Source: Amycolatopsis eburnea (GTDB lineage: Bacteria; Actinomycetota; Actinomycetes; Mycobacteriales; Pseudonocardiaceae). From it: DNA of 64,000 bases. The stretch covers positions 1 to 64,000 of the forward strand of contig NZ_RSEC01000048.1 of NCBI RefSeq assembly GCF_003937945.1, read 5' to 3'. This document shows, piece by piece, positions 16,058-24,207 of this stretch. The position numbers were made by a program, and so were the translations under genes. The number at the start of each line of letters is the position of its first letter. Positions within the stretch are counted from its first letter, which is position 1. The notes below the pieces were generated by a model, which saw only the letters and a list, made by a program, of their open reading frames with translations, had not been told where the DNA came from and ran no database searches.

Positions 16058-16440
16058 GCGTGCCGCCGGACGAAGGCGTCGATCAGCTGTTCCCGCTCCG
16101 CCGACGTCGCCCGCTCCAGCTCGACCGTGTCGCCGTCGATCGTCACCTTGATCTTGTGCTTGCCCGCCTGGCGGCCGAGCCACTCCTTCAGCGTCTCCAC
16201 CAGCCCCGGGAACACGCCGCCCGCCGCGCTGAACGCCACCACCAGCGAGCCGATCGTCACCGGGTCCGCGGCCTTCGCGCCCGGTGGGAGCTCGCCGGGT
16301 GCGGACAGCAGGTCGACGTCCAGCTCACGCAGCTCGGCGCGCAGCCGGCGGGCGAGGCGGTCGAGTTCCTCCTCGTCGGCGCCGCCCTCCGGTTCGAGGC
16401 GCAGCAGGGCGCGCGTGTCCGGTTCGGTCATGCGCGCCAT
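16054..16440 (-). CDS. Effector-associated constant component EACC1-like protein
   Basis: A 128-residue protein with a beta-rich N-terminus (ALLRLEPEGGADEEELDRLARRLRAELRELDVDLLSA), a central apolar segment (DPVTIGSLVVAFSAAGGVFPGLVETLKEWLGR), then KHKIKVTIDGDTVELERATSAEREQLIDAFVRRHA. This is the layout of EACC1, a constant component of predicted actinobacterial conflict systems in which it accompanies variable effectors such as peptidases, TIR or NTPase proteins. No canonical effector is adjacent: the neighbours are an unknown 161-residue gene (convergent) and a PLP-enzyme/regulator fusion. ATG 16440 and ATG 16431 are both possible; neither has a clear ribosome-binding site. Confidence 0.7.
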   Translation of the reverse strand: MARMTEPDTRALLRLEPEGGADEEELDRLARRLRAELRELDVDLLSAPGELPPGAKAADPVTIGSLVVAFSAAGGVFPGLVETLKEWLGRQAGKHKIKVTIDGDTVELERATSAEREQLIDAFVRRHA

Positions 16441-16475
16441 GGTGCGCCCCGGAACGGGCGTGGGCAAGGCCCCGA

Positions 16476-18194
16476 TCAGGCACGGATTTCGTTGAGGTAG
16501 TTGTAGATCGTGTAGCGCGTGACGTCGAGCCGGCCGGCCAGGTGGTCGACCGCGTCCTTGATCAGGAAATAACCGGCTTCGTCGAGTTCCCGGACCACCG
16601 CGGCCTTGTGCCGCTTCTTCATCAGGTCCACCGGGATCCCGGCCTTGGTGACCGCCCGGTCGACGAGGAACCGCTGCAGGCTGTCGACGTCCGGGGGGAA
16701 AGTCTCCGGCTCGCCGTTGCCGCCGGCCGAAGCCGATGCGTCCACGCTGTTGACGCAGAGACAGCCGACCGCCACACCATCGGCGTCACGCAGGAACAGC
16801 GTCGACGAGCGGATCGGGCGGCCGTCCGGGCCGTGCGTGCGGTAGTTCGTCAGGTCCTGCGTGGTGCCGCGGCGGACCAGGCCGAGCAGCAGGTCGGTCA
16901 TCGGCCCGCCGACGCTGCGGCCGGTCAGGTCGCCGGCGATGGCGACGATCGAGTCCGGCAGCCGGCTCAGGTCGTGCAGCAGCACTTCGTTGCCCGGCCC
17001 CAGCATCGCCGCCAGCCCCGGGATCGCCGGCACCAGCGCGGTGAGCACCTCGTGCGTGGTCGCGCCCGCGGCCGGGACGACCAGCGGTTCCCGCGGCTTG
17101 GTCAACGTCTCCAACGCGGAACGCAGCAGGTCCGCGGCGGCCGCGGGCGTCGAGGCGTGCGGCGACAGGCGGACGTGCTCGGGCCGCACGGTCGCCGCGA
17201 TCCCGGCGTTGGCCAGCGCCGCGCCGACCTGCTCGGCGGGGTGCCCGGGCAGCGTGAACGCCAGGATCCCCGCCCGCCGGTCCACCGCGGACACCACCTC
17301 GGCGCCGCACGAGGCCAGCACCTCCTCGAACGAGGCGATCCGCTCGGCGATCCGCGCCGCGATGGCGGGCACCCCGGCGTCCTCGACCAGCTCGAGCGCC
17401 TCGGCGAACGCGCCGGACGTGATCGGGCTGAGGTTGGAGATCGACCACGCCTGCGCGGTGGCGTCGGGCGCGTGGATCTCGTCGTCGAACAGGCCGGGGT
17501 CGCGCGCGCCGGTCCAGCCCGACAGCACCGGGTCCATCCGCTCGAGCGCGTTGTCGGACAGCACCGCGAAGCCGGTGCCCCAGCCCGCACGCAGCCACTT
17601 CTGCCCGCCGACGACCAGCACGTCGGCGACCTCCCACGGCGCCTCGACCACGCCGAAGCCCTGGATGCCGTCGACGACGAGCAGCCGGTCGCCGACGACG
17701 TCGCGCAGCGCGGCCAGGTCGGCGCGGAAGCCGGTGCGGAAGTCGACCGCGCTGACGCTCACCGTCGTGATTTCCGGCGTCAACGCCTCGGCGACCCGCT
17801 CCGGCGTCACATAACCGCTGGTCAGCCGTCGAACCCGCAGCCGTCCGGCCTGCTCGGCGCGCGCCCAGGGGTAGGTGTTGGCCGGGAACTCCGACGCCGA
17901 CACCAGCACTTCGCCCGAGCTGTGGAACGCGGCCTGGAACAGCCCGAGGCTGGTGTGCGGGAGCAGCACGGTGTGGTCGGTGTCCGAACCGGACAGCCGC
18001 GCCGCGGCCGCCTTGGCGCGGACCTCCTGCCGCATCAGCTCGTCCACAGTGGACGGACCGGCCGTGGTGGCCTGGTGCAGCAGGGCGGCGGTGGTGTCGA
18101 GCACCGCGTGCGACGGCGGGCCGAACCGGGCGAAGTCGAGGTACCCGGCGGGCTCGTCGAACTGGAGCAGGTACCGGGGCGAAATCCGCGTCAC
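16476..18194 (-). CDS. Class V aminotransferase fused to YheO/DauR-type regulator
   Basis: A 572-residue two-part protein. Residues 1-365 are a fold-type I PLP enzyme of aminotransferase class V, with the cofactor-binding DGIQGFG (Asp175, Gln178) and Schiff-base lysine in VVGGQKW (Lys199). Residues ~378-490 match the YheO-like PAS domain (EVLLHDLSRLPDSIVAIAGDLTGRSVGGP…), and ~505-570 match the DauR-type HTH (KAGIPVDLMKKRHKAAVVRELDEAGYFLIKDAVDHLA…TRYTIYNYLNEIR). DauR relatives control D-arginine use. This gene's GTG overlaps the stop of the amino-acid ABC ATPase gene by four bases, making it the last gene of that operon. It may combine amino-acid catalysis with control of uptake; the substrate is unknown. 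Confidence 0.85.
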   Translation of the reverse strand: MTRISPRYLLQFDEPAGYLDFARFGPPSHAVLDTTAALLHQATTAGPSTVDELMRQEVRAKAAAARLSGSDTDHTVLLPHTSLGLFQAAFHSSGEVLVSASEFPANTYPWARAEQAGRLRVRRLTSGYVTPERVAEALTPEITTVSVSAVDFRTGFRADLAALRDVVGDRLLVVDGIQGFGVVEAPWEVADVLVVGGQKWLRAGWGTGFAVLSDNALERMDPVLSGWTGARDPGLFDDEIHAPDATAQAWSISNLSPITSGAFAEALELVEDAGVPAIAARIAERIASFEEVLASCGAEVVSAVDRRAGILAFTLPGHPAEQVGAALANAGIAATVRPEHVRLSPHASTPAAAADLLRSALETLTKPREPLVVPAAGATTHEVLTALVPAIPGLAAMLGPGNEVLLHDLSRLPDSIVAIAGDLTGRSVGGPMTDLLLGLVRRGTTQDLTNYRTHGPDGRPIRSSTLFLRDADGVAVGCLCVNSVDASASAGGNGEPETFPPDVDSLQRFLVDRAVTKAGIPVDLMKKRHKAAVVRELDEAGYFLIKDAVDHLAGRLDVTRYTIYNYLNEIRA

Positions 18195-18958
18195 GCGAGG
18201 ATCCTCGCCAGGAACTGCCGGGTCCGCTCGTGCTTCGGCGCGCGCAACACGTCAGCCGGCGGCCCGGTCTCGACGACGGCGCCGTCGGCCAGGAACACCA
18301 CCTCGTCGGCGGCCTCCGCGGCGAAGCTCATCTCGTGCGTCACGACGACCATCGTCATCCCCTCCCCCGCCAACGTACTCATCGCTTCCAGCACTTCGCC
18401 GACCAGCTCCGGGTCGAGCGCGGACGTCGGCTCGTCGAACAACATCAGCTTCGGCTTCATCGCCAGCGACCGCGCGATCGCTACGCGCTGCTGCTGCCCG
18501 CCGGACAGCTGCGCCGGGTACGCGTCGGCGCGGTGCGCGAGGCCAACGCGATCGAGCAGCTCGAGCCCCTGCTTCCGCGCGTCTTCGGGCTTCAGGCCGA
18601 GCACCCGGATCGGGCCCTCGACGACGTTCTCCAGCGCCGTCCGGTGCGCGAAGAGGTTGAACCGCTGGAACACCATGCCGATGTCCCGGCGCTGGCGGGC
18701 GACGTCGCGTTCGCGCAGTTCGTAGAGCTTGCCGCCGCGCTGCCGGAACCCGATCGGCTCGCCGTCGACCCAGATCTGGCCGGCGTCGATCGTCTCCAGG
18801 TGGTTGATGCAGCGCAGGAACGTGCTCTTCCCGGCGCCCGACGGGCCGAGCAGGCAGACGACCTGCCCCTTGCGGACTTCGAGGTCGATGCCGCCGAGGA
18901 CTTCCGTGTGGCCGTAGGACTTCCGGACGCCGACGGCGCGCAGCAGTGGCTCAGACAC
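18191..18958 (-). CDS. Polar amino-acid ABC transporter ATP-binding protein
   Basis: A 255-residue ATPase of the GlnQ/HisP type: Walker A GPSGAGKSTF, signature QLSGGQQQRVAIARSLA, Walker B LMLFDEPTSALDPE, switch His in VVTHEM. GTG 18958 is chosen because GGAG lies five bases upstream; a GTG six bases earlier overlaps that site. It overlaps both neighbours, by eight bases with the permease and four with the fusion gene, so the operon is tightly coupled. It powers import of a polar amino acid or derivative. Confidence 0.92.
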   Translation of the reverse strand: MSEPLLRAVGVRKSYGHTEVLGGIDLEVRKGQVVCLLGPSGAGKSTFLRCINHLETIDAGQIWVDGEPIGFRQRGGKLYELRERDVARQRRDIGMVFQRFNLFAHRTALENVVEGPIRVLGLKPEDARKQGLELLDRVGLAHRADAYPAQLSGGQQQRVAIARSLAMKPKLMLFDEPTSALDPELVGEVLEAMSTLAGEGMTMVVVTHEMSFAAEAADEVVFLADGAVVETGPPADVLRAPKHERTRQFLARILA

Positions 18959-19829
18959 GGGCACTCCTCACCAGCGGCACGCCGCGCAGCGCCTTGCCCG
19001 CGCGGGCAAGAGGTCCGCGGTCGGCCTGCCCGAACGAGCGTTCCAGGTAGTGCTGGCCGACGCCGGCGACGGTCACCACCACCATGTACCAGACGGCCGC
19101 GGCGAGCAGCGTCTCCATCACCAGCAGGTTGTTGGACGAGATGTTGTTGGCCGCGTGGATCAGCTCGGTCACGCCGATCACCGACGCCATCGACGTGCCC
19201 TTGAGCATGTTGATGAAGTCGTTGCCGGTCGGCGGGATGATCACCCGCATGGCCTGCGGCAGCACGACCCGGCGCAGCGTCGCGGCCGGCGTCATACCGA
19301 TCGACTTCGCCGCCTCGGTCTGCCCGCTGTCGACGCTGTTGAGTCCCGCCCGGACGATCTCGGCCATGTACGCGCTTTCATTGAGCGCCAGGCCGAGGAA
19401 CGCGGCGGTGAACGCGCTGATCAGCACGTTCGTCTGCTCGTGGACGAGGAACGGGATGTCGATGACCGGGAAAACGAGCGCCAGGTTGTACCAGAGGAGG
19501 ATCTGCAGCAGCACCGGAAGCCCGCGGAAGATCCAGATGTAACCGGCGGCGAACCACCGCGCGACCGGGTTGGCGCTGCGGCGCAGCAGGGCGATGACGA
19601 TGCCGAGCACGATCGCGACGGCCTGGGACAGCACGGCGAGGACGACGGTGTTGAGCAGGCCGGTCGCCATCACCTTGTAGAACACGAAGTCCGGGACCTG
19701 GTTCCACTCGATCTGCGCGTTGCCGAGCGCGACGCCCAGCAGCACGAGCAGCGCGAGGATGATCGCGGCGGCGACCCAGCGGCCCCAGTGCCGGAGCCGG
19801 ACGATCGGGAGCGGTTCAGGACCCGCCAT
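18951..19829 (-). CDS. Polar amino-acid ABC transporter permease
   Basis: A 292-residue permease of the His/Glu/Gln/Arg/opine family, starting MAGPEPLPIV with a cytoplasmic N-terminus and about five to six spans. The family interface is NESAYMAEIVRAGLNSVDSGQTEAAKSIGMTPAATLRRVVLPQAMRVIIPPTGNDF. ATG 19829 has GGAGG nine bases upstream, inside the end of the binding-protein gene, and the two overlap by 14 bases. A longer frame to 19865 is not needed. Confidence 0.92.
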   Translation of the reverse strand: MAGPEPLPIVRLRHWGRWVAAAIILALLVLLGVALGNAQIEWNQVPDFVFYKVMATGLLNTVVLAVLSQAVAIVLGIVIALLRRSANPVARWFAAGYIWIFRGLPVLLQILLWYNLALVFPVIDIPFLVHEQTNVLISAFTAAFLGLALNESAYMAEIVRAGLNSVDSGQTEAAKSIGMTPAATLRRVVLPQAMRVIIPPTGNDFINMLKGTSMASVIGVTELIHAANNISSNNLLVMETLLAAAVWYMVVVTVAGVGQHYLERSFGQADRGPLARAGKALRGVPLVRSARV

Positions 19830-20763
19830 TGACCGCGGCCTCCTTGATCGCGCCCTGCTCGACACCCCAGGCCTGCAGGATCTTGCCGTAGGTGCCGTCG
19901 GCGATCAGGGCCTGCAGCGCCTTCTGCACGGCGTCGCGCAGCGCCGTGTTCGCCTTGTTGACGCCGATGCCGTACGGCCCGCCCTCGATCGGCTCGCCCG
20001 GGACGACCTCGAAGAACTTGCCGTCGCCCGCGGTCCGCGAGATGTAGACGGCGCTGGGCAGGTCGTTGAGGATCGCGGCGACGCGGCCGGTGCGCAGCTG
20101 GTTCTGGTTCTGGTTGTCGCTGTCGGTCGCGGTGACGGTGAGCGCGGGCTTGCCCGCCTGCGTGCACTTGGTGCTCTGCGCTTCGGCGAACTTCTGGTGG
20201 CTGGTGCCCTGCACGACGGCGACGTTCTTGCCGCAGAGCGTGTCCGGGCCGGTGATGCCGTCCGGGTTGCCCTTGCGGATCATGATCGTGATGCCCGAGG
20301 TGAAGTAGTCGACGAAGTCGATCTGCGCCTGGCGGGCCTTGGTGTCGTTCATGCCGGCCATGGTCAGGTCGATGCGGCCGGACTGGAGGCTGGTGATCAG
20401 CGAGCCGAACGCCATGTCCTGGTGGGCGACGGTGACGCCGAGCTTGGCGGCGATGGCCTTGGCGAGGTCGACCTCGTAGCCGATCGGGGTCTTGCCGTCG
20501 GCGGCGTAGAAGTTGTTGGGCGCGGACTGCAGGTTCGACGCCAGGTGTAGGCCCGCGGACTTGACGGTGGCCGGCAGGGCCGCGTTGAGCTGGGCGTCCT
20601 TCTGCACGCCCTGGACGATCGCGGCGGTGTCCGGGATGCCGGACGCGGGCGCGCCGGCGGCCTGCGACGTCCCGCCCGCGCCGTCCGGGCCCCCACCGCA
20701 GGCGGTCACCAGGACGGCCAGGCTCGCGAGCAACACCGCCTGTGCGGCGCGGGAACGGGACAT
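19816..20763 (-). CDS. Polar amino-acid ABC transporter substrate-binding lipoprotein
   Basis: A 315-residue lipoprotein. The signal peptide has lipobox VTAC at Cys22. The mature part is a type II periplasmic-binding fold: PIGYEVDLAKAIAAKLGVTV, GSLITSLQSGRIDLTMAGMNDTKARQAQIDFVDYF, LCGKNVAVVQGTS, then GPYGIGVNKANTALRDAVQKALQALIADGTYGKILQAWG. It captures the imported solute outside the membrane; the charged pocket residues do not let me name the ligand. First gene of the operon. Confidence 0.92.
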   Translation of the reverse strand: MSRSRAAQAVLLASLAVLVTACGGGPDGAGGTSQAAGAPASGIPDTAAIVQGVQKDAQLNAALPATVKSAGLHLASNLQSAPNNFYAADGKTPIGYEVDLAKAIAAKLGVTVAHQDMAFGSLITSLQSGRIDLTMAGMNDTKARQAQIDFVDYFTSGITIMIRKGNPDGITGPDTLCGKNVAVVQGTSHQKFAEAQSTKCTQAGKPALTVTATDSDNQNQNQLRTGRVAAILNDLPSAVYISRTAGDGKFFEVVPGEPIEGGPYGIGVNKANTALRDAVQKALQALIADGTYGKILQAWGVEQGAIKEAAVNGGS

Positions 20764-20806
20764 AACGGACCTCCACTGTTCGGCTGGCCGGAACGGTACA
20801 ACCCGT

Positions 20807-20833
20807 TGTTGAAGAGGTCAACTGTCTGTTGAA
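20807..20833. promoter_or_regulatory. GTTGA/TCAAC repeat cluster in divergent promoter region
   Basis: GTTGA-5 bp-TCAAC (20808-20822) forms an inverted repeat, and TGTTGAA occurs twice (20807-20813 and 20827-20833), two turns apart on one face. It sits 44-70 bp upstream of the amino-acid binding-protein gene and just ahead of the divergent oxidoreductase gene. It is a candidate site for the operon's own DauR-like fusion regulator; weak evidence. Confidence 0.4.
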
Positions 20834-20859
20834 ATTTGCTTCGGTGCTAACTTGCGCGG

Positions 20860-21843
20860 ATGAGCCTGCGGATCGGCATCCTGGGTGCGGCCCGAATCGC
20901 TCCCACCGCCCTGGTCAAGCCCGCTTCTTCGCACTCCTCGGTCTCGCTCGCCGCCGTCGCGGCACGCTCCCTCGAGCGCGCGCAAACGTTTGCTACGCGG
21001 CATCGGATCTCGGCCGCGTACGGGTCCTACGAGGAGTTGCTGGCCGATCCGGACATCGACGCCGTGTACAACCCGCTGCCGAACGGCCTCCACGGGAAGT
21101 GGACGCGGGCGGCGCTGAAGGCGGGCAAGCACGTGCTGTGCGAGAAGCCGTTCACGGCGAACGCGGCGGAGGCTCGCGAGATCGCGTCGCTGGCTTCCGC
21201 GTCGAACCGCGTCGTGATGGAGGCGTTCCACTACCGCTACCACCCGCTGGCGCTTCGAGTTGAGGAGATCGTTTCGGCGGGCGAACTGGGCACGCTGGAG
21301 CACGTCGAGACGGCGGTGTGCTTCCCGCTGCCCAAGTTCTCGGACATCCGCTACGACTACGGGCTGGCGGGCGGCGCCACGATGGACGCCGGCTGCTACG
21401 CGGTCCACATGGCACGCGTGTTCGGCGGCGAAACCCCTTCGGTGGTCTCGGCCAAGGCTCGCCTGCGATCACCGCGGGTCGACCGCGCGATGACCGCGGA
21501 GGTGCGCTACCCGTCCGGGCACACGGGCCGGGTGACGTGCTCGATGTGGTCGTCGTCCCTGCTGAACATCAGCGCGAAGGTGACGGGGTCGCGCGGCTGC
21601 ATCAGCGTGCTCAACCCGCTGATGCCCCAGGCGTACCACCGGCTGTCGATCCAGGTGGACGGCGTCCGCCGCACCGAGAAGTTCCCCCGCCGGGCGACGT
21701 ACGCCTACCAGCTGGACGCGTTCGCGGCGGCAGCGCTGGACGGCGCCCCGGTGAAGACGTCGGCGGCGGACGCGGTGGAGACGATGACGGTGATCGACGA
21801 GATCTACCGCGCCGCCGGCCTCCCGGTCCGCGAACCGAGCTGA
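20860..21843 (+). CDS. Gfo/Idh/MocA-family NAD(P)-dependent oxidoreductase
   Basis: A 327-residue protein with the N-terminal Rossmann segment RIGILGAARIAPTALV, the conserved VYNPLPNGLHGKW and the EKP motif in VLCEKPFTANAAEA, whose Lys helps catalysis and cofactor binding. The C-terminal half has the family's ATMDAGCYAVHMARVF, with the substrate-binding Asp and His. These enzymes oxidise or reduce sugars, inositols or related alcohols; the substrate is not evident. Divergent from the amino-acid importer and overlapping the end of the convergent NADAR gene by 40 bases. Confidence 0.88.
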   Translation: MSLRIGILGAARIAPTALVKPASSHSSVSLAAVAARSLERAQTFATRHRISAAYGSYEELLADPDIDAVYNPLPNGLHGKWTRAALKAGKHVLCEKPFTANAAEAREIASLASASNRVVMEAFHYRYHPLALRVEEIVSAGELGTLEHVETAVCFPLPKFSDIRYDYGLAGGATMDAGCYAVHMARVFGGETPSVVSAKARLRSPRVDRAMTAEVRYPSGHTGRVTCSMWSSSLLNISAKVTGSRGCISVLNPLMPQAYHRLSIQVDGVRRTEKFPRRATYAYQLDAFAAAALDGAPVKTSAADAVETMTVIDEIYRAAGLPVREPS

Positions 21844-22385
21844 GCCCGGACGTCCGCGAGGGCGAAGCCGAGGAGGTTGAGACCCCGCCACGCGCGAGGT
21901 TTCCCGGCACGCGGGTCGTCGGCGGCGAGGCCGATGCCCCAGACCCGGTCGACCGGGCTCGCTTCGACGAGCACCCGCTCACCGGTCCCGGCCAGGTAGT
22001 CGCCGAGCGCGGGGTGCTGCGCGAACTTCGCGGCGTTGCCGTCGACCACGATCTCGCGGCGGTGGGCGACCCAAACCGCTTCGTCGAACCCGCGCACCCG
22101 GCGGCCGAAGTCCTTGGCCTGCTTCGGGTGCACCGCGGTCAGCACCTGCGCCGCCACTTCTTCGTCACCGAACAGCAGCGCCTTGCGCCACATCATGTAG
22201 TGCTCGGCGGTGGCGAACCGGACGCCGTCGAGGACGAACGGCGACGGCCACCACTGGCTGAAGCAGCCCGAGCCGACCCCGCCACCACGGGGTGGCCGGT
22301 GACCCCAGAAGCACACGTACTTGAACCGCTTCCCCGCGTCGAGCGTGCGGGTCAGCTCCTCGACGTCGCGCGGGTGACCGGTCAT
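21804..22385 (-). CDS. NADAR family protein (YbiA-like N-glycosidase fold)
   Basis: A 193-residue protein. Family landmarks are VCFWGHRPP, GCFSQWWPSPFVLDGVRFATAEHYMMWRKALLFGD, HPKQAKDFGRRVRGFDEAVW and AKFAQHPALGDYLAGTGERVLVEASPVDRVWGIGL. NADAR proteins act on ADP-ribose-derived or riboflavin-pathway N-glycosidic intermediates, and some reverse ADP-ribosylation. The ATG at 22385 precedes MTGHPRDVEEL. Its stop codon lies inside the convergent oxidoreductase gene. No DarT-like partner is nearby, so a housekeeping or detoxifying role is more likely than antitoxin function. Confidence 0.87.
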   Translation of the reverse strand: MTGHPRDVEELTRTLDAGKRFKYVCFWGHRPPRGGGVGSGCFSQWWPSPFVLDGVRFATAEHYMMWRKALLFGDEEVAAQVLTAVHPKQAKDFGRRVRGFDEAVWVAHRREIVVDGNAAKFAQHPALGDYLAGTGERVLVEASPVDRVWGIGLAADDPRAGKPRAWRGLNLLGFALADVRAQLGSRTGRPAAR

Positions 22386-22411
22386 GCCGCCAGTCTCACC
22401 CACGACGGTGC

Positions 22412-22442
22412 CGTCCCGCACCCGGATTCCGGGTGCGGGACG
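22412..22442 (-). terminator. Hairpin terminator after GH8 gene
   Basis: A perfect 14-bp G+C-rich stem (22412-22425 with 22429-22442) with an ATT loop, eight bases beyond the GH8 stop and just upstream of the NADAR start. No U-tract. It separates the two same-strand genes. Confidence 0.75.
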
Positions 22443-22449
22443 AACCGCG

Positions 22450-23655
22450 CTACGCGGCCACGTAGTTGCCACTCAGGATCAGCAGGACCTGGATCGTGAT
22501 GCCCGTCCCGTAGTAGTCCGTCGAGTCCGGGGACCACGACGAGACCGCCGTCCACAGCTTGTCCAGCCAGGCCTGGCTGCCCGGGTCCGCCATCGCCGCC
22601 ACCGCGAACGGGGCGGTGAAGCACGGGTGCTGGCCGCTTTCGGTCTTCGAACCCGACAGCGAGTAGCCGCTCTGGATCTTCGCCGGGTCACCGCCCGTGG
22701 CGGACTTGATCCACGTCGTCATCTTGCGGACCTGCGCGGCCGCCGCGCTGTTCGGGGCGGTGATCGCGTCCACGCCGAGGCGCCACGGGTCACGGCAGGC
22801 GTTCCAGCTGTACTTGCCGTCGTACGGGCCTTCCAGGAAGTCCGCCGGCGCCGGCTTCGGGGTCGTGTTCGTGCTGACCACGAAGTCCGGCAGCAGGCCC
22901 GTGTTCGGCGCGTACTGCGACTGCAGCTGGCTCACCGCCGTCTCGGAGCGGGTCCGGACCTGGTCCCAGAAGCTGTCGCCGGTCGCCTTCGCGAAGGCGC
23001 GCAGGTGGCCGGGCATCCAGTCCGACGAGCGCGAGCTGTTCTTGTACTCCGCGTCGTTGCCCCAGTCGCCGAGCAGCGTGAACTTCGTGGTCCCGTTGAC
23101 CTCGCTCTTCTTGATCGCGTTGATGATCCGGACAGCCTCGGCCTTGTAGTTGACCGAGCCCGCGCTGCCCCACTTCTGGTCCGCGATCAGCAGGCCGTAG
23201 GCGATTTCGAGGTCGCCGTCGGTCGCGGAGTCGCTGCCGTTGACGCTCTTGCAGTTCGCGTCCTGCTCGGCCGCGTGCAGGTCCTTGTTGTTGACCGACG
23301 GGTGCGCCTTGACGAACTTCAGGATCCCGTCGACGATCGAGCGCGCCTGCGAGTCCTTGCCCGCCATCATCGCCGAGATGGTCAGGCCGTAGCCCTCGCC
23401 CTCGGCGACGAACGAGTGGTCGGCGTCCTTCGACAGCACGGCGTAGGTGCCGCTGCCGCACTTGGTCGTCAGGAAGTTCTGCTTCCAGAAGGCGTAGTAC
23501 TTCTGCAGCGCGGCGTCCTGCGTGGCCTGCGAGACGGACGGCCGCAGCGTGCCGGGCACGTACGGGGTGCCCGCGGCGGACGCGGTCGTCGGCACGCTCA
23601 GCAGCCCGGCGGCCAGCGCGGCCGAAGCCACCACCGCCCGGACGATTCTCTTCAT
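22450..23655 (-). CDS. Secreted GH8 glycoside hydrolase (endoglucanase/chitosanase class)
   Basis: A 401-residue exported enzyme with a Sec signal peptide (MKRIVRAVVASAALAAGLLSVPTTASAA). The acid catalyst lies in VAEGEGYGLT (Glu85). The GH8 signature is complete in SATDGDLEIAYGLLIADQKWG, with the catalytic Asp at 146. The rest follows the (alpha/alpha)6 barrel pattern (LGDWGNDAEYKNSSRSSDWMPGHLRAF, YSWNACRDPWRLGVDAI). GH8 members cleave beta-1,4 glucans, xylans or chitosan; which one cannot be decided here. Its promoter carries the AGGAAACTTTCCT palindrome, a kind of site often found ahead of actinomycete polysaccharide-hydrolase genes. Confidence 0.9.
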   Translation of the reverse strand: MKRIVRAVVASAALAAGLLSVPTTASAAGTPYVPGTLRPSVSQATQDAALQKYYAFWKQNFLTTKCGSGTYAVLSKDADHSFVAEGEGYGLTISAMMAGKDSQARSIVDGILKFVKAHPSVNNKDLHAAEQDANCKSVNGSDSATDGDLEIAYGLLIADQKWGSAGSVNYKAEAVRIINAIKKSEVNGTTKFTLLGDWGNDAEYKNSSRSSDWMPGHLRAFAKATGDSFWDQVRTRSETAVSQLQSQYAPNTGLLPDFVVSTNTTPKPAPADFLEGPYDGKYSWNACRDPWRLGVDAITAPNSAAAAQVRKMTTWIKSATGGDPAKIQSGYSLSGSKTESGQHPCFTAPFAVAAMADPGSQAWLDKLWTAVSSWSPDSTDYYGTGITIQVLLILSGNYVAA

Positions 23656-23736
23656 CGCTCCTCCGTAAAGGCATCATTGGCTGCGGCGACGGCGATGTGA
23701 GCGTGACAGAAGGTTCAAGATCCGGTCAAGACTGTT

Positions 23737-23749
23737 AGGAAACTTTCCT
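23737..23749. promoter_or_regulatory. AGGAAA-C-TTTCCT palindrome upstream of GH8 gene
   Basis: A perfect 6-1-6 inverted repeat about 82 bp upstream of the GH8 start codon on the minus strand. Similar sites ahead of secreted chitosanase and glycosidase genes bind ROK-family repressors in Streptomyces; that recogniser is inferred by analogy and none is encoded in the window. Confidence 0.55.
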
Positions 23750-23811
23750 TACTATGACCGTGAGTGGTCTCACCGCGACCCGCGCCACCCGGACGGACTA
23801 ACGTGGATCCC

Positions 23812-24207
23812 ATGAAGATCGACGACCGCGGCCCCGGCTTCCGGGCCTTCTGGACCGAGCGCCGGCTGGCCACCCTCACCACGGTCCGGCCCGACGGCAC
23901 GCCGCACGTCGTCGCGGTCGGCGTCACGGTGGACTTCGAGGCCGGCCTCGCCCGCGTGATCACGTTCGCCGGCTCGGTCAAGGCGCGGCTCATCCGGGCC
24001 GCGGGCACCGAGGGCGTCCCGGTCGCGGTCTGCCAGCTGGAAGGGCCGAAGTGGTCCACTTTGGAGGGACGCGCGGTACTGCGCGACGACCCGGAGTCGG
24101 TGCGCGACGCCGAAAACCGCTACGCCGCCCGGTACCGCCAGCCCAAGCCGAACCCGCAGCGGGCCGTCCTGGAGATCACCGTGACCCGGGTGCTCGGCAA
24201 CGCCTAG
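23812..24207 (+). CDS. PPOX-class F420-dependent oxidoreductase-like protein
   Basis: A 131-residue split-barrel flavin/deazaflavin-binding protein: FRAFWTERRLATLTTVRPDGTPHVVAVGVTVDFE, VKARLIRAAG, VAVCQLEGPKWSTLEGRAVLRDDPESVRDAENRYAARYRQP. The TVRPDGTPHV and charged barrel match the actinobacterial PNPOx-like/F420 family, which reduces quinones, biliverdin or xenobiotics. ATG 23812 gives the standard N-terminus. It ends overlapping, by four bases, the stop of the convergent TetR gene. Confidence 0.82.
   Translation: MKIDDRGPGFRAFWTERRLATLTTVRPDGTPHVVAVGVTVDFEAGLARVITFAGSVKARLIRAAGTEGVPVAVCQLEGPKWSTLEGRAVLRDDPESVRDAENRYAARYRQPKPNPQRAVLEITVTRVLGNA

Noticed and set aside
21804..22385. NADAR gene as antitoxin of a DarT-like toxin pair
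   Set aside because: No DarT-like ADP-ribosyltransferase lies next to it; the neighbours are a convergent oxidoreductase and a glycosidase.
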